Source: Ascarosepion bandense (Eukaryota; Mollusca; Cephalopoda; Sepiida; Sepiidae). From it: 64,000 nucleotides of DNA. Positions within the stretch are counted from its first letter, which is position 1; every line of letters begins with the position of its first letter. Positions 37,401-48,850 of this stretch are shown piece by piece. The notes under the pieces were generated by a model. It searched no databases. It was not told the DNA's origin and saw only the letters and a program-made list of their open reading frames with translations. Both the position numbers and the translations under genes were made by a program. The DNA lies in the NCBI GenBank assembly GCA_037127315.1, contig JBBBDQ010001185.1, positions 1,640,001 through 1,704,000 of the forward strand, written 5' to 3'.

Positions 37401-37474
37401 GTTGTAGCTCGAGTGGCAGAGAGTTCGAGTTCCCTGTCCAGAGACGTAATGACAAAGAGATAATTGCCACACAG

Positions 37475-38860
37475 TTGGATGATATAATTTAATTTGATAA
37501 ACTTTTAATTGCTGGAATAAATAATAATTATTAAGGACATTATAGTCTGAAGAAAAACAATTTTTCGTTTACTAATAAAATTTTGAAACAATTGTTTTCA
37601 TTTTTTTATTTTTTTATTATAATAATTCATAAAAGTGTTACAGATATTTTAAAAACATTTATAAAAACGTTGTTGAATTTCTTTTTACTTAAGAATTGAT
37701 TATTATATTGCCTAACGAAAATTGAAAAGTTTAATAAAAATCATTCACCTATTTTATTTTTAAAATAATTAAAAAAAAATATTGGTAATTTTTATTAAGT
37801 ACGGTGTTCCATAGGGGTCATAAAAAGTTTCCGTAGAGGTCGTATTGTTTTTAAAAGTTAACAAGTATTTGGATGAATTCCCCTTACATCGAAAACGACA
37901 CAAACCACACTTTGCTTCTAATTTCAGTCTTTTTTTATTAAATTAAAATTATTCTAAAAGAAATTTAATTTTTTTTAATTTTTCAGAAAGCATATTAATA
38001 AATACTTTCAGTAAAATATGTAATATTTAAACATAAAAATATCTAATATTTAAGAAAAATACTAATAAATAACATAATATAACTTAGTTCGGTTATTTTA
38101 ATTGAATTCTTTCTTATTAAATTATTTTAAAAGAAATTTAAATTTTTATTTATTCAGAAAGCATATTTTTATTTATTCAGAAAGCATATTTTTATTTATT
38201 CAGAAAGCGTAGTCTGGCTATAAATCTAAACTAAAATTCTATAAAATATTATACACTTGCTGAAAATATTATGTTAAATTTTTAATTTTACTATTTAGTT
38301 AAAAAAAACAAAAAACAATTTAAATTTCCAAATGTTACGTTTTAAGCTACAGGAATTTTTGTCACTTTCAGTCGCCATCCAAATGTCATTCACACCTACT
38401 ACTTGTCAATAAATCATTTGTCAGCTACGATAGCGCTAAGAGAGCTACCGTAATTAAAGAGAGATTTATATTTTAAATTTCCAGGCAGTAAGCACTTGCT
38501 ACTTGTTTGAAATCAGAAAGGTAAGTTTCAATTATAAAAATCGACTTAAATAACGTGTCAAGGAAGTATATATATATTTTTGCAAGATTTTTAAAACAGA
38601 AATTTGGCTACTGTTTACGTAATGTGTTGATCAATCAATAATGGCAGTATATTTAAAAAGAATTTTTTTCAGTAGTTAAATTTTTGATTTCGAGCAATAT
38701 AATTTCGGTTTGAACTAAACCAGGGCATTTTGCTTACTGTAATTAGTAAATTTCATCTCTTGGTTTTCAATTAAAGCTAAAATTCAAGAAAACATTTTTA
38801 TTTTTAAAAATTAAATTTAAATTGAGGTATCGAAAATGAGCAGTGACTTTTTGGAGGTAC
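37475..38860 (+). mobile_element. TIR element X, copy D (right part)
   Basis: Matches the right two thirds of copies B and C, though with a diverged middle (about 37780-38520). The end has AGTG, then 7-8 extra bases, then GAGGTAC (38841-38860), a terminal repeat split by a small insertion. No ORF. Confidence 0.6.
38134..38212. repeat. Three tandem 24-bp units
   Basis: TTTTTATTTATTCAGAAAGC is repeated three times inside the diverged middle of TIR copy D. Confidence 0.85.
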
Positions 38861-38865
38861 ATACA

Positions 38866-39125
38866 TAGGTATCTCCACTAAATGACTGAAAAACTCAATA
38901 CAATTTGGAAATTCTTGCGGAAATCAAATATTTGTCAGATTCTAATGAAATTTTCAGGACCTATTCAAAAATAAATGAAATTATTTTTTAAATCATTATT
39001 TTTAAAAAAATATTGGGAAAATTTCTTTTTACATCTGTTAACCCCCCCCCCCCCTTCACGTAAATTCATGAAACTTCAAGAAATTAAATTCTGTAGGCAA
39101 AATTGATTTTCTTAGTTAATAGTAC
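38866..39125 (+). mobile_element. TIR element X, copy E (left end)
   Basis: Begins with AGGTATCTCCACTA (38867-38880), the inverse of the right terminal repeat of copy C, then runs collinear with the left part of copy B (14380-14600). It is cut off near 39125. It starts only a few bases after copy D ends. A C-tract occurs at 39043-39054. Confidence 0.65.
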
Positions 39126-39985
39126 ATTTTGCTAATTAGTAAAACAGCTACATTAGTTTTTCATCTAAAACCAATAAAAAGGTTTCCATCTAAATTCCGA
39201 GCTATATATTTGGAGCCAGTCTGTAGATTATTAAAGGGTGGTTGGGGTGGCTTGGATTTGATTTGTCGACAAACAGCTGCAATAATCCATGTCTCCCAGG
39301 CTCAGAAAAAAAAAAGAGAAAACAACGCAGAAAAATTTAGGCAACCACAAGACGAGAATTGAAATGGACAACGGTCGCTCGCACATCAAAGAAAAGATTT
39401 CGGCCAGTGTGTTCGATCTATTTTTCGTTGATACCAAGAAATTTGCTTAAAAAATAAAAAATAAATAAAAATGAAATAAATTATTCTTTGAAAAATACAG
39501 AGAAGTATTTCTCTTTCTTCACTCTGTTTTCTTTTCTAAGGATCTTATTCTTATGCAACAATATTATAATTTGTAATTGTAAAAACGCATGTTTCCTTTT
39601 GATTAATAATTTAAATATATGCTGTTGGTCATCATTTGACACACAAAACAGTTAATTTGTAATTTCTTTTGTGTGTTAAGAATACTTTTTTGTATTCAGC
39701 TCGTGTTGTCTGTCTTGACTGAGTGCACATTAAACATATTTATTTTGTCTGACATATATGTTTGAAGTATTTTTTCGAAGGGTTTATTTTTAACCAAAAA
39801 ATCTATAATATTCATAATTCTGAATGTAAACATATTTAAACGATTTCGACGCAAACACATGCTTAAATCTGTGAAATATATGTTGCGAGCATTGTTTTCT
39901 TTTCAAATCTAAGTGAACGAAATTACAGAAGGAATAGTTGGAAAAAGATTATAATTGGTTAAACAAACGACATCATAACTCCAAC
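39126..39985. other. AT-rich stretch, no recognised gene
   Basis: A short frame at 39129-39362 shows no family motif. Nothing else is supported. Confidence 0.5.
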
Positions 39986-39989
39986 TAAA

Positions 39990-40140
39990 TTTCGACCGAT
40001 TCCATAAACACGGTCTGAAATTAATTTGCAGTGTGCTTTTGCCAAATCACAAATAAAATACCTTGGTCATCTGATTGTCTGATTCATCCAAAATCGAAAA
40101 TAATAAAACAAGCCCCATGGCATTCTATATTATAGGTCTA
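39990..40140 (+). pseudogene. Gypsy reverse transcriptase fragment
   Basis: Reads HGLK, then in a shifted frame QCAFAKSQIKYLGHLIV, the conserved block just after the RT palm in Ty3/gypsy elements. Only about 50 codons remain. Confidence 0.6.
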
Positions 40141-40735
40141 CATATGACGCAAATCAGGTTCAGAAATAGAAACTTATTACAAAATGTTTGAATTTTAGAA
40201 ATTTTGAAAAAGTTAAACGTAGATCTGTAGGGCGTCGATGATGCTTGGAAAATTGGCCTTGTGCCAAACACGTCCGAAGTGCGCACAATTTAAATATCAG
40301 AAGGTTGAAGGTTGGATGTTGAAATGTGAAATAAAATATACCGCTCTCATTCTGACTGCTTTTGACCGGTCAGAGAATGTTCTTAAGTAGTGAATCTGAT
40401 CATGTGACCGGCTCCAGTGAGCACTTTTGCTTCTAGGTGTGAAAAAAAAAACGTCAGTTTCTATTTATAATCCAATCAGGATCCAGAATTTTGCTTTTCA
40501 CACTGGCTTGTGAATTTTTCTTGGTCTAGGTTTTTCCAAAATAGTTGTAGTCGTTTGAATGTTTGCAATTTTACTTTGTCTGTTATAGTTGGTTGATGGA
40601 TGATATAGGATTTGTATCCTGTATATCTTCGTGTAGCCGAAAATGTGTTCAGTTTCATTACTGAATGAACGGTGCGTAAAAAACGGTGAGTAGCTACTGT
40701 TTTTAAAGTCTATAATTTCTCCAGAATGCTCAATC
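40141..40735. other. Unannotated stretch
   Basis: No recognised motif on either strand; minus frame 40658-40476 has no known family signature. Confidence 0.5.
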
Positions 40736-40780
40736 GATATATATATATGTATAGATATAGATATAGATATAGATATAAAT
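40736..40780. repeat. (TA)n/(GATATA)n microsatellite
   Basis: TA dinucleotides, then about five GATATA units, directly flanking the palindromic element. A (TTATA)n tract lies on the other side (41108-41130). Confidence 0.85.
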
Positions 40781-40805
40781 ATAATTATTTGGTTATGTCA
40801 ATTTT

Positions 40806-40862
40806 ACATTGCGACATGGAAATTTCAATGTTTCGAGATTAATTCTCTTCATCAGGCAATGT
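40806..40862 (-). ncRNA. Hammerhead ribozyme motif, type I (left arm)
   Basis: On the minus strand: stem I ACATTGC pairs perfectly with GCAATGT (7 bp); core CTGATGA; stem II GAGA/TCTC; core GAAA; stem III CAT/ATG extended by the A15.1-U16.1 pair; cleavage after the C of TC (plus position 40813). One extra A lies between the core and stem II, and stem II is short, so activity may be reduced. Confidence 0.7.
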
Positions 40863-41027
40863 TGGTGTTGTTGTGCAAATGATTTACATTTAAATGACAA
40901 ATACTTTCGGTTTACTGTAAATGTATGTGGGTGTTTTTTTTATATTCTTTTTACATTTTTGTTTTACATTCACAGTAAACCGAAAGTATTTGTCATTTAA
41001 ATGTAAATCATCTGCACAACAACACCA

Positions 41028-41084
41028 ACATTGCCTGATGATGAGAATTAATCTCGAAACATAGTAATTTCCATGTCACAATGT
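41028..41084 (+). ncRNA. Hammerhead ribozyme motif, type I (right arm)
   Basis: ACATTG (41028-41033) pairs with CAATGT (41079-41084); CTGATGA at 41035-41041; stem II GAGA (41043-41046) with TCTC (41052-41055); GAAA at 41056-41059; stem III CAT/ATG; cleavage expected after C41077. One extra base (T41042) precedes stem II, and the innermost stem I pair is C-A. Confidence 0.65.
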
Positions 41085-41315
41085 AAAATTGACATAACCA
41101 TATAATTATATTATATTATATTATATTAAGCTCTATAATACTCATTATATTGAGCACTGTTTATAATAAAATAAATGCATTCAGATGAAAAGAACTAATA
41201 GCTTTAGAATGAGCGTTCTCTAGCATTTACTTAAAAAAAAGGCTAAATATAACATAGATTATAGAACGCAATATAATTAGAAATTAATTTTTTTTAATTT
41301 AAAATTAATTAATTT

Positions 41316-41378
41316 ACATTGCGACGCCGAAATTTCTGTTTCGAGATTTAGGGCTTTTATCTCGTCATCAGGCAATGT
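41316..41378 (-). ncRNA. Hammerhead-like motif, degenerate stem III
   Basis: Minus strand: stem I ACATTGC/GCAATGT (7 bp), CTGATGA (41371-41365), stem II GAGAT/ATCTC (with one extra C before it), GAAA, and a TC cleavage dinucleotide. Stem III has only one or two pairs. It is the same family as the palindromic pair, probably a decayed copy. Confidence 0.55.
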
Positions 41379-41657
41379 TCAACTTACTTTGGTGAAAATG
41401 ATAGAGATATATGTAATTCTGTTAAATTTACTCTTTATTTTACCATTTTTTATAGGAATATATAAGAATCAGTTAAATTTCCTCTTTATTGTGTCATTCT
41501 TATAATATCTAAATATGTTGCATTTTCTTTTAATTTTAAGTATTTATATATGGAAATATAAAATCAGTTACGTTTTGCATTTCGTATTGAGAAATATGTA
41601 AATTTCTCACATTTTCTCTTATTTTACGTTTTTTTATACCGAAATATATATATTTTT

Positions 41658-41962
41658 TAATCGTATCACCCCGAGCTAAGCGGTAACGCCACTGATGTGC
41701 AGGGGGCTACGTAATAGTGAAAAGATTGGAAAAAAGAAAGCCGGAAACCAGATCCTAAACAGGGAACAAGGGATGAGCCTCTTAACCTGTTCAATAGATG
41801 TGGGTGGAGTGTGAAACGGGCGATAGATAGATCTATCTACTCCAATTGAAAAAAAAAAAAAAAAAAAACAAAGTGAGAAGATTGGAAAAAAGAAAAGCCG
41901 GAAACCACATCCTAAACAGGGAACAAGGGATGAGCCTCTTAACCTGTTCAGTAGACGTAGAT
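41658..41962 (-). mobile_element. SINE-like repeat family 2, second dimer
   Basis: A complete copy (41658-41848) followed through an A-rich linker by a partial copy (41876-41962), both in the same orientation and with the same junction layout as 32612-32945. It is inserted in the satellite. Confidence 0.75.
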
Positions 41963-42547
41963 TTACTATTTGTTCCCCATTTTTTTTATAGAAATATGTA
42001 ACTCTTTTACATTTAGTCTATATTTCCAAATTTTAATAGAGACATATATGAATTAGTTATATTTTCTCTTTTTTGCCATTTTATTTGGAAAAATATAATT
42101 ACGTTACATTTTCTCTTAATTTTAGAGAAATGCAGTTATTAGATTTTTTTTCTTATTTTACATTTTTTATTGAGATTGTGTAAATGTCTAATGTTTTCTC
42201 TTATTTTTCTGTTTTTTATAAAATATGAAAATTCTTTACATTTTATACTTCTCTCGTTTTTATATGGAAAAATGGAATTCTGTTACATTTATCCCGCTTT
42301 TATGGGTAAATATATACATTAGTTACATTTCTCCTTATTTTGCATTACTTATATAAAAATATATAATTATTTTAAAGTTACTATTCATTTTCTATTTTAA
42401 TATAGTATTATAAAAATCAGTTTAATTTTTTCTTTGTTTTGTCAATTTTATGGAAAATATTGTAAATATTACATTTTCTTCAATTTTACGTTTTTATATG
42501 ATAATAAAAAAGTTTCTATTTTCTACTTCTTCAGTCGTTTTCATATA

Positions 42548-42887
42548 TGTTGTGAATCTTTATCGTCACTTTGTTGTGAAGTTGTGGCGAAACTTCGCCT
42601 CAAAGTGGTAATACCGGAAGTAAGACATATAAGAAGAAGGTAGGTTCAAACAATATATTAGAATAACAAGAAACAAGATATCCAAAGGAAGTGTTAATAA
42701 TAAGTAACTAGAAATACAAGGTATTATTACTCTGCTTCTTGCCTGACTAGTAGCTGACGTCAACTGCCGTTAACTGCTCTCGTTAACTGCCTTCGATAAC
42801 AGCTTTCCGTTGACTGCCGGAAGCCATGCAGGTAATCAATATATAACATGCGGAAAAGTCTATTCCTCGTAGGAGTGCACCATAACA
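42548..42887. mobile_element. Solo LTR (340 bp) with 5-bp target duplication
   Basis: Starts TGTTGTGAATC and ends GCACCATAACA (TG...CA). It is flanked by ATATA on both sides (42543-42547 and 42888-42892). It interrupts the satellite. Internal GTTAACTGC-type repeats occur at 42745-42790. No second copy is in the window, so the element type is unknown. Confidence 0.75.
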
Positions 42888-43360
42888 ATATATAAATAAG
42901 TAATTCTTTTACATTTACTCTTTATTTTTACTTCTTTATATAGAAATGTAAAAATCAGTTATATCTTATTATTTTACCGTTTTTATTGAGAAACATGTAA
43001 ATATGTTGCATTTTCATACACATTAAATCATTCATATTTTCTAATTCTTCTGCAGTTTTTATATAGAAATATAGAATTTTGTGTCATTAACTGTTTTTTC
43101 ATTTTTATATAGGTATATAAAAATCAGTGATATATTCTCCTAATTTTGCCATTTCTTATTGAGAAATATTTCAATATTTTAATTTTCTTATACTTTTTTG
43201 TATAGAAATATGAAAATCATTTATATTTTCTACATCTTCTGTCGTTTTTATATAGAAATATTTAATTCTGTTTCATTTTCTATCAATTGCCCCTTTTTTC
43301 ATATAGTAATATAAAAATCTGTTATATTTTTCCTTATTTTGCTCTTAATAAAGATGTAAT

Positions 43361-44211
43361 TGTTGTGGAATCTTCCCCTTTTGTATATGATAATGGACTC
43401 GACTGAATGTACATATACTCTTGCCATAGAAGATAGTCGCAACCGGCATTTGCCTCTGCTAATATGACACTGTCAGCCCTCTGTCTTCGGGTAGAGAGCG
43501 CTCCCTGCTTTCTGGCAGAGAGCACTAACTCAGTCGTGGTTCCACCGAAGGGTAGAATCACGAATAGGGAAAGGTAGACAGATATGTTTGGCCTGGCTAT
43601 ATGGCCGGGAAGAACCACATTAAAAAAGACCTTGCGTCACATCTCGCCTTACGTGGGAAGGTGGGTAAATACCGTCGCAGACGGCATTTACCTCTGCTAC
43701 TATGACACTGTCAGCTCTCTGCCTTCGGATGGAGAGCGCTCTCTGTCTTCGAGAAGAGAGCACTTACCCAGTCGTGGTTCTGCCGAAGGGTAGAATCACG
43801 ACTGGGGAAAGATAGATATTTTTGGTCGGGCTATATGACCTGGAAGACCCACATTATAAAGACCTTGTGTCACATTTCGCCTTAATTGGGAAGGTGACTA
43901 AATACCGTTGCAGTTGGCAGTGGAGAGTAATCGTAGAGATCCGTTACAGTTATCGGAGAGTTCCGAGAGATACCGAAGTTACCCAGAGACCAAACTAGCT
44001 CTGAGCTTCACTCAGCTAGAATAATATACACGGATATACTATTTCCAACGACTTCACTTCAAGACTTGTATATAATTATTTTCTTACTAATAGTATTCTT
44101 GGGTTTACTAACCTGTGTTCAAGTTAGTATATTACGTTCAATATAACCTACTTTTCTATCTCCATATATTTTTTATTATGTTGTGCGGTTCCTCACCCAG
44201 AATCCGCAACA
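43361..44211 (+). mobile_element. Solo LTR (851 bp) with internal 238-bp duplication
   Basis: Starts TGTTGTGGAATC, ends AATCCGCAACA, and is flanked by GTAAT on both sides (43356-43360, 44212-44216). It is homologous at both ends to the LTR at 57801-58145. The centre carries two tandem copies of a 238-bp GC-richer unit (from 43436 and 43674, with a third start near 43907) absent from the shorter relative. Each unit holds paired TCTCTGxCTTC/GAGAGCGCT inverted blocks. Confidence 0.8.
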
Positions 44212-45002
44212 GTAATTTTGTTACATTTTGTCTTACTTTTAATTTTTTCATATGGAAATATGAAAATGATGTTTATTTTCTACTTCTTCTGTCGTTTTAT
44301 ATAGAAATATTACATTCTATTACTTTTACTCTTTATTTTGTTTCATTTAAATAAAAATGTGTAAATCAGTTGTATGTTCTCCTTATTTTTCATTTTTGTT
44401 TAGAAATATTTAAATATGTTACATTTCCTGTTACTTTTCGTTTTTAATATATCAATCTGAAAATCATTTATATTTTGTATATCTTCTGCCTTTTGATATA
44501 GAAATATGGAATTCTGTTACAATTTCTATTTATTTTCTCTCTTTTTATATGGAACTACAAATGTAAGTTATATTTTTCTTTATTGTAACATTTTTATAAC
44601 AAAATATGTAAATATATCTCATTTTCACTTACTATTTCGTTTTTCATACAGAAATATGAAAATTTGTTATATTCTCTTCTTATTTTCCACTTTTATATAG
44701 AAATAAAATTCTGTTCCATTCAGTATTTTCACTTTCTATCTATGTATACATAAATCTGTTAAATTCTCTCTTTATTTTGTCGTTTTTATATGCATATATG
44801 TAATTCTGTTACATCTTCTCTTTATTTTTTACACAGAAATATACAAATCAGTTACATATTTTCCTTAGGTTTTCATTTTTTTTGAGAAATGCATAAATGT
44901 GTTATATTTTTTCTTACTTTTTGCGTTTGTTAGGTAGAAATATGAAAATCAGTTATATTTTCTCCTTAAGTTGCCCTATTTATAAAGAATTATGTAATTG
45001 TT

Positions 45003-45633
45003 TGTAACCCTATTTCTATATATGAAAAAATAATAATGTAATTCTTAATACGACGGAGCGAAAGAAATTATTATTAGTGGTATTGTTGATCTTGCAGTTT
45101 ATTGTAAATCGCGATATGAGATCTGATTAGAAATATTTAATACTCGGATGTTTGTAAAATCTGGAATTTAGAAAAACTAGATAAAAATTGGGGAGAAAGG
45201 AAAAAGATATTTTTTCATTGTTATTCAGAAGCGAATTTTCGGCCAGTGGAAGTGAGAAATGACGATAGTCAAAACAAATTGGCAAAAACTTTTGATGAGG
45301 TTAAGAAGGTCAGAACTTGACTATGAGAATAGAAATAAATTATAAATCTCACTGGAGTTAAAATTTCCAAGCTGGTAGAGAAACGGCTATCGGGTTTTCA
45401 ACGTGACTTTCCTGAGATCAAAGAACACAGTGTGAGCAGGGAAGTTCAACGTTGTAATAGATGCCTTGAGGACCAGCTGCTGTGACGAGGCCATCATCAC
45501 GATTAGCGACCCGAGAGCGTCGTCATAATTGGTGCCGTTTCGACACTATCAACCCTGATTCAGGTTCCGGTCATCATCACCACAACAGATTCCGGACAAG
45601 AGGGCAGCTAACCAGCCGGATGGCAGTGTTACA
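45003..45633. mobile_element. Probable LTR insertion in satellite (631 bp)
   Basis: Non-satellite sequence that starts TGTAACCCTATTT and ends AGTGTTACA, so the ends are TG...CA with inverted TGTAAC/GTTACA. Only GTT is shared by both flanks, so the target duplication is short or eroded. A second block beginning TGTAACCCTATTTTTAG at 46779 suggests another member of the family, itself broken by later insertions (46779 to about 49206). Confidence 0.5.
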
Positions 45634-46989
45634 GTTATATTTTTCTTATTTTCCATATTTATATAGAAATATACAAATGAGTTTGGTTTTCTCCATTTTT
45701 GGGGGGTACTTTTTATAGAAATATGTAATTCTTTTCATTTCATCTTTTCTTCACTTTTTTACGCAAAAATATATAAATGAATTTATTTACTGTTTATTTT
45801 ATCTTTTTTTTTTTATAGAAATATGTAATTCTGTTATATTTTCTCTTTATTTCCCCTTGTATAGAAATATAAAATCAGTTACATTCTCTTATTTTTGCAT
45901 GTTTTTTATATAGGAATAAACGAAATCAGTTATATTTTTTCTTATTTTGCCATTTTTTGTACAAATACATATTTTTTATTTCCCCTTTATTTATCCTTTT
46001 TATATAGAAATATAAAAATCAGACATAATTATTTTGCCGTTTTTATATAGAAATATGTAATTCTATTACATTTTTAATTTATTTTCATTTTTTAACAGAG
46101 GAATATAAAAATCAGTTACATTTTCTCCTTATTTTCCATTGCTATTGAGATATATATATATATGTTAAATTTTCTCTAACATTTGCTTTTGGTACGTAGA
46201 GATATAAAAACTAGAGACATATATTCTCCTAAATTTGCTCTTTGTATATAGAATTATGCAATTATGTTACATTTTCTCTGTATTTCCAATTTTAATTTAG
46301 ATTTAAAAATAATTTACATTGTTTTGTTACTTTATCGTTTTTATATAAAATATATATAATTGTTTTAAATTAACACTTTATTACATAGAAATATAAACAT
46401 CAGTTACATATTCTACTTATTTTGACATTTTTATTGCGAAATATGTAAATATTTTATATATTTCTCTTAAAATTGCGTTTTTTGGAGAGAAATATGAAAA
46501 TCGGATATATTTTTCTTATTTTGCCGTGTTTATATGGAAATATATAATTCTGTAATATTTTAAATTTATTTTCCCTTTTTTATATTGAAACATGAAAACC
46601 AGTTACATTTTCTCCGTATTTTTTTCCTTTTTATATAAAATTATGTAAATTCTGTTACAGTTTCTCTTTATTTTTATATAGGAATATTAAAATTAGTTAC
46701 ATTTTCTCTTTATGTTGCACGTTGATATAGAAATATGTAATTCAGTTACATTTTCATAACATTTTCTTTTTCTTATATTGTAACCCTATTTTTAGATGGC
46801 TGGTATTAATTTTAGGTGATTTTCAAGATGAGAAAAGATTCCTCTAAAATTGGAGAATACAATTATTTTTGTCGAGAAAAGTGGCCGAAGTGTTAACAGG
46901 TGGAAAAACCCAGATGCGAATTTTACTGAATACAAAATTATTTTTAAGCGAATTCATCAATGTGACTCAAGACAAAATATCTGTCAGTG

Positions 46990-48130
46990 GGTTTTGATCA
47001 TACATATTTTTGATCGAGGCGAGAGTAAACCGTAGTGTCGTTGGCGTATATGCCTACTTGGTATCTTATTAGATCGGGGAGATCGTTAATGTTGATAAGG
47101 AAAAGTGTAGGACACAGAATAGAGCCTTTAGGGACACCCGCGTTTGTGCGATAGTATTGGGAGGTATGTCCGTTCAATATTACCTTAATCGTGCGATTTG
47201 AAAGAAATGACTGGATTAGGTCGAACAATTGTCCAGTGATACCATAGCCCCGCAGCTTGCATAGAAGGCCAGCATTCTAGACTCTGTCGAACGCTTTGGA
47301 GATGTCTATGGCAACAGTTTGGGCTTCGCCGTTCTTGTCGAGAGCCTGGTGTATATACTCAGCGATGGTCGTGAGCATATCAGCAGTAGACCCGATGAAA
47401 CGAAAACCATACTGTTTGTCAGAGAAGAGTCTGTGGGTTGTGAGGTGTACTACCTCGGCGTTGATGATGGCTTCGAACATTTTGCCAAAGATCGGCAGGA
47501 GGCTGATAGGGCGATAATTAGAGGGATCAGAGGGTTCACCAGTATTTTTATATATTGGAACTACGGATGAGTATTTCCAGCAGGCAGGAAAGCAAGAATC
47601 AGAAGTAGAGTTTGGAAAGAACTGAGGAGAGTTCGGGGAAGCATCTCTTCAGGACAATGATTAGGATTCCATCGTCGACGCTCGCTTTATGGGGGGTCAA
47701 GCCTTGAAACTATTTTAGAGACCACCGAGGGTGTGATGTGTATGTCAGTCAGTTGGGCTTAAATTCGGGGTAGGAAGTCAGGTATGGGAAATCCAGACGA
47801 GTCCAGTGTCGAGTTGGTGGAGAATCTGCGAGCGAAGCATTCAGCTTTGTCTGTTGAAGAGGTGAGGACCTCTAATTTGTTGATTATAGAGAAATTGAGG
47901 GTTTGCTATTGTTTAGTACGCTTTTGTAGAACCTTCAGTTGTCTTTGGAACCGAACTTACGGGATGCTATGCGCTGCTTCATTCTGGCTGCAAACAGCAA
48001 CTCGGCTTCTTTAAGTATCCTCTTGCACTCATTGCGAGCAGAGGCAAAAAGGCGCTTGTTATGGTCTGACGGGTGACTCCGATAAAGCCGGAGAAGTGAT
48101 TTCGATGTGCGATGGCGTTTTCATTTCGAG
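46990..48130 (-). mobile_element. jockey-like LINE ORF2 fragment
   Basis: Minus strand, in order: ARNECKRILKEAELLFAARM (48040-47960); KLEVLTSSTDKAECFARRF (about 47880); a NYRPISLLP-type block near 47520; SDKQYGFRFIGSTADMLTT (about 47420); AIDISKAFDRV with the first catalytic aspartate (47310-47280); then 47228-46998 with NAGVPKGSILCPTLFLININ and a YAND box in place of YADD. Frameshifts at about 47275 and 47700 break it. It is truncated at both ends and better preserved than the copy at 25.9-28.2 kb. Confidence 0.85.
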
Positions 48131-48334
48131 TTGGTAAAAGTTATACAGGGAGAGAAATGAAAACCTTACATCCTTTTTTCCTACCAAGGTCAGAGTGCCT
48201 GTTTAACAAAACCAGAATGTAAAACGAAATTACTCAGTCTGCTCCCGTATGTTAGAAGAAGTTGAAAAGACATTGTGCGTTAGATCTCGTCCGTCTAGGC
48301 CTGGCACACCGTCACCGGCTTCCGTGGTTCGCTG

Positions 48335-48530
48335 ATGGCGCTGCTGCTGCTGCTGCTGCACGTCGTCCGCCGTTTTGCCGTTAGCCGTTGCCATTGCCGC
48401 TGCTGCCGCCGCCGATACCGCTACAGCCGCCGCCGATACCGCTGCAGCCGCCGCCGATGCGAGCTGACAACTCCTACGACTACGACTCCGCCGCCGCATG
48501 CCGACTCCGCCGCCGCAGCGAAACAAAGTC
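48335..48530. repeat. GC-rich trinucleotide repeat block
   Basis: (CTG)6 at about 48340-48358, then three 21-bp units of CCGCCGCCGATACCGCTRCAG (48407-48462), then more CCG runs. It is an isolated GC island in a very AT-rich region. On the minus strand it gives a poly-Ala/poly-Gln frame (48526-48230), in the position of LINE leader or ORF1 sequence, but no ORF1 motif is seen. Confidence 0.75.
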
Positions 48531-48555
48531 GAAAATAAAACAACGGCGGATGTGC

Positions 48556-48850
48556 GTTGTGGTACAGTAGATATCGGCTCGGAACGAGAAATCGGGGAGC
48601 CGAATTCAAATTCCAGTTGAATTCATTGCATTCACTTACGCGCAAATACCCTTGGGAAAGGTATTAATCCGTTTCTTCCTTCCAGTTATGGGTTAAATAA
48701 CAGGACAGATTGGGTTCTATAGCATTGGCTGGCAATCAGTCTACCGCAGAAAGCAATACTGCGGGATAATCTTCTGCCCAGTCAGTCATATCTCTTTCGA
48801 GACATGATCGCCCAAGCGTGTTTCACGTATGGCACTTTAACTGACTGACT
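48556..48850 (+). mobile_element. tRNA-derived SINE (family 1, copy 3)
   Basis: Matches 10126-10430 almost end to end, with a small deletion near 48756. The head has GCGTTGTGGTACAGTAG and the B box GAATTCAAATTCC with one change. Confidence 0.85.

Larger units (their letters stand above)
40781..41108. mobile_element. Palindromic element with a hammerhead ribozyme in each arm
   Basis: Arms of about 145 bp (40781-40925 and 40965-41108) are nearly perfect reverse complements around a ~40-bp T-rich centre. Each arm contains a hammerhead motif, one per strand. Small elements with hammerheads are known as retrozymes or as ends of Penelope-like elements; this inverted arrangement is unlike the usual head-to-tail one. 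Confidence 0.75.

Noticed and set aside
48230..48526. Minus-strand Ala/Gln-rich 98-codon frame as a real protein
   Set aside because: Its composition follows from CCG/CTG repeats; no start context, domain or homologous motif is visible.
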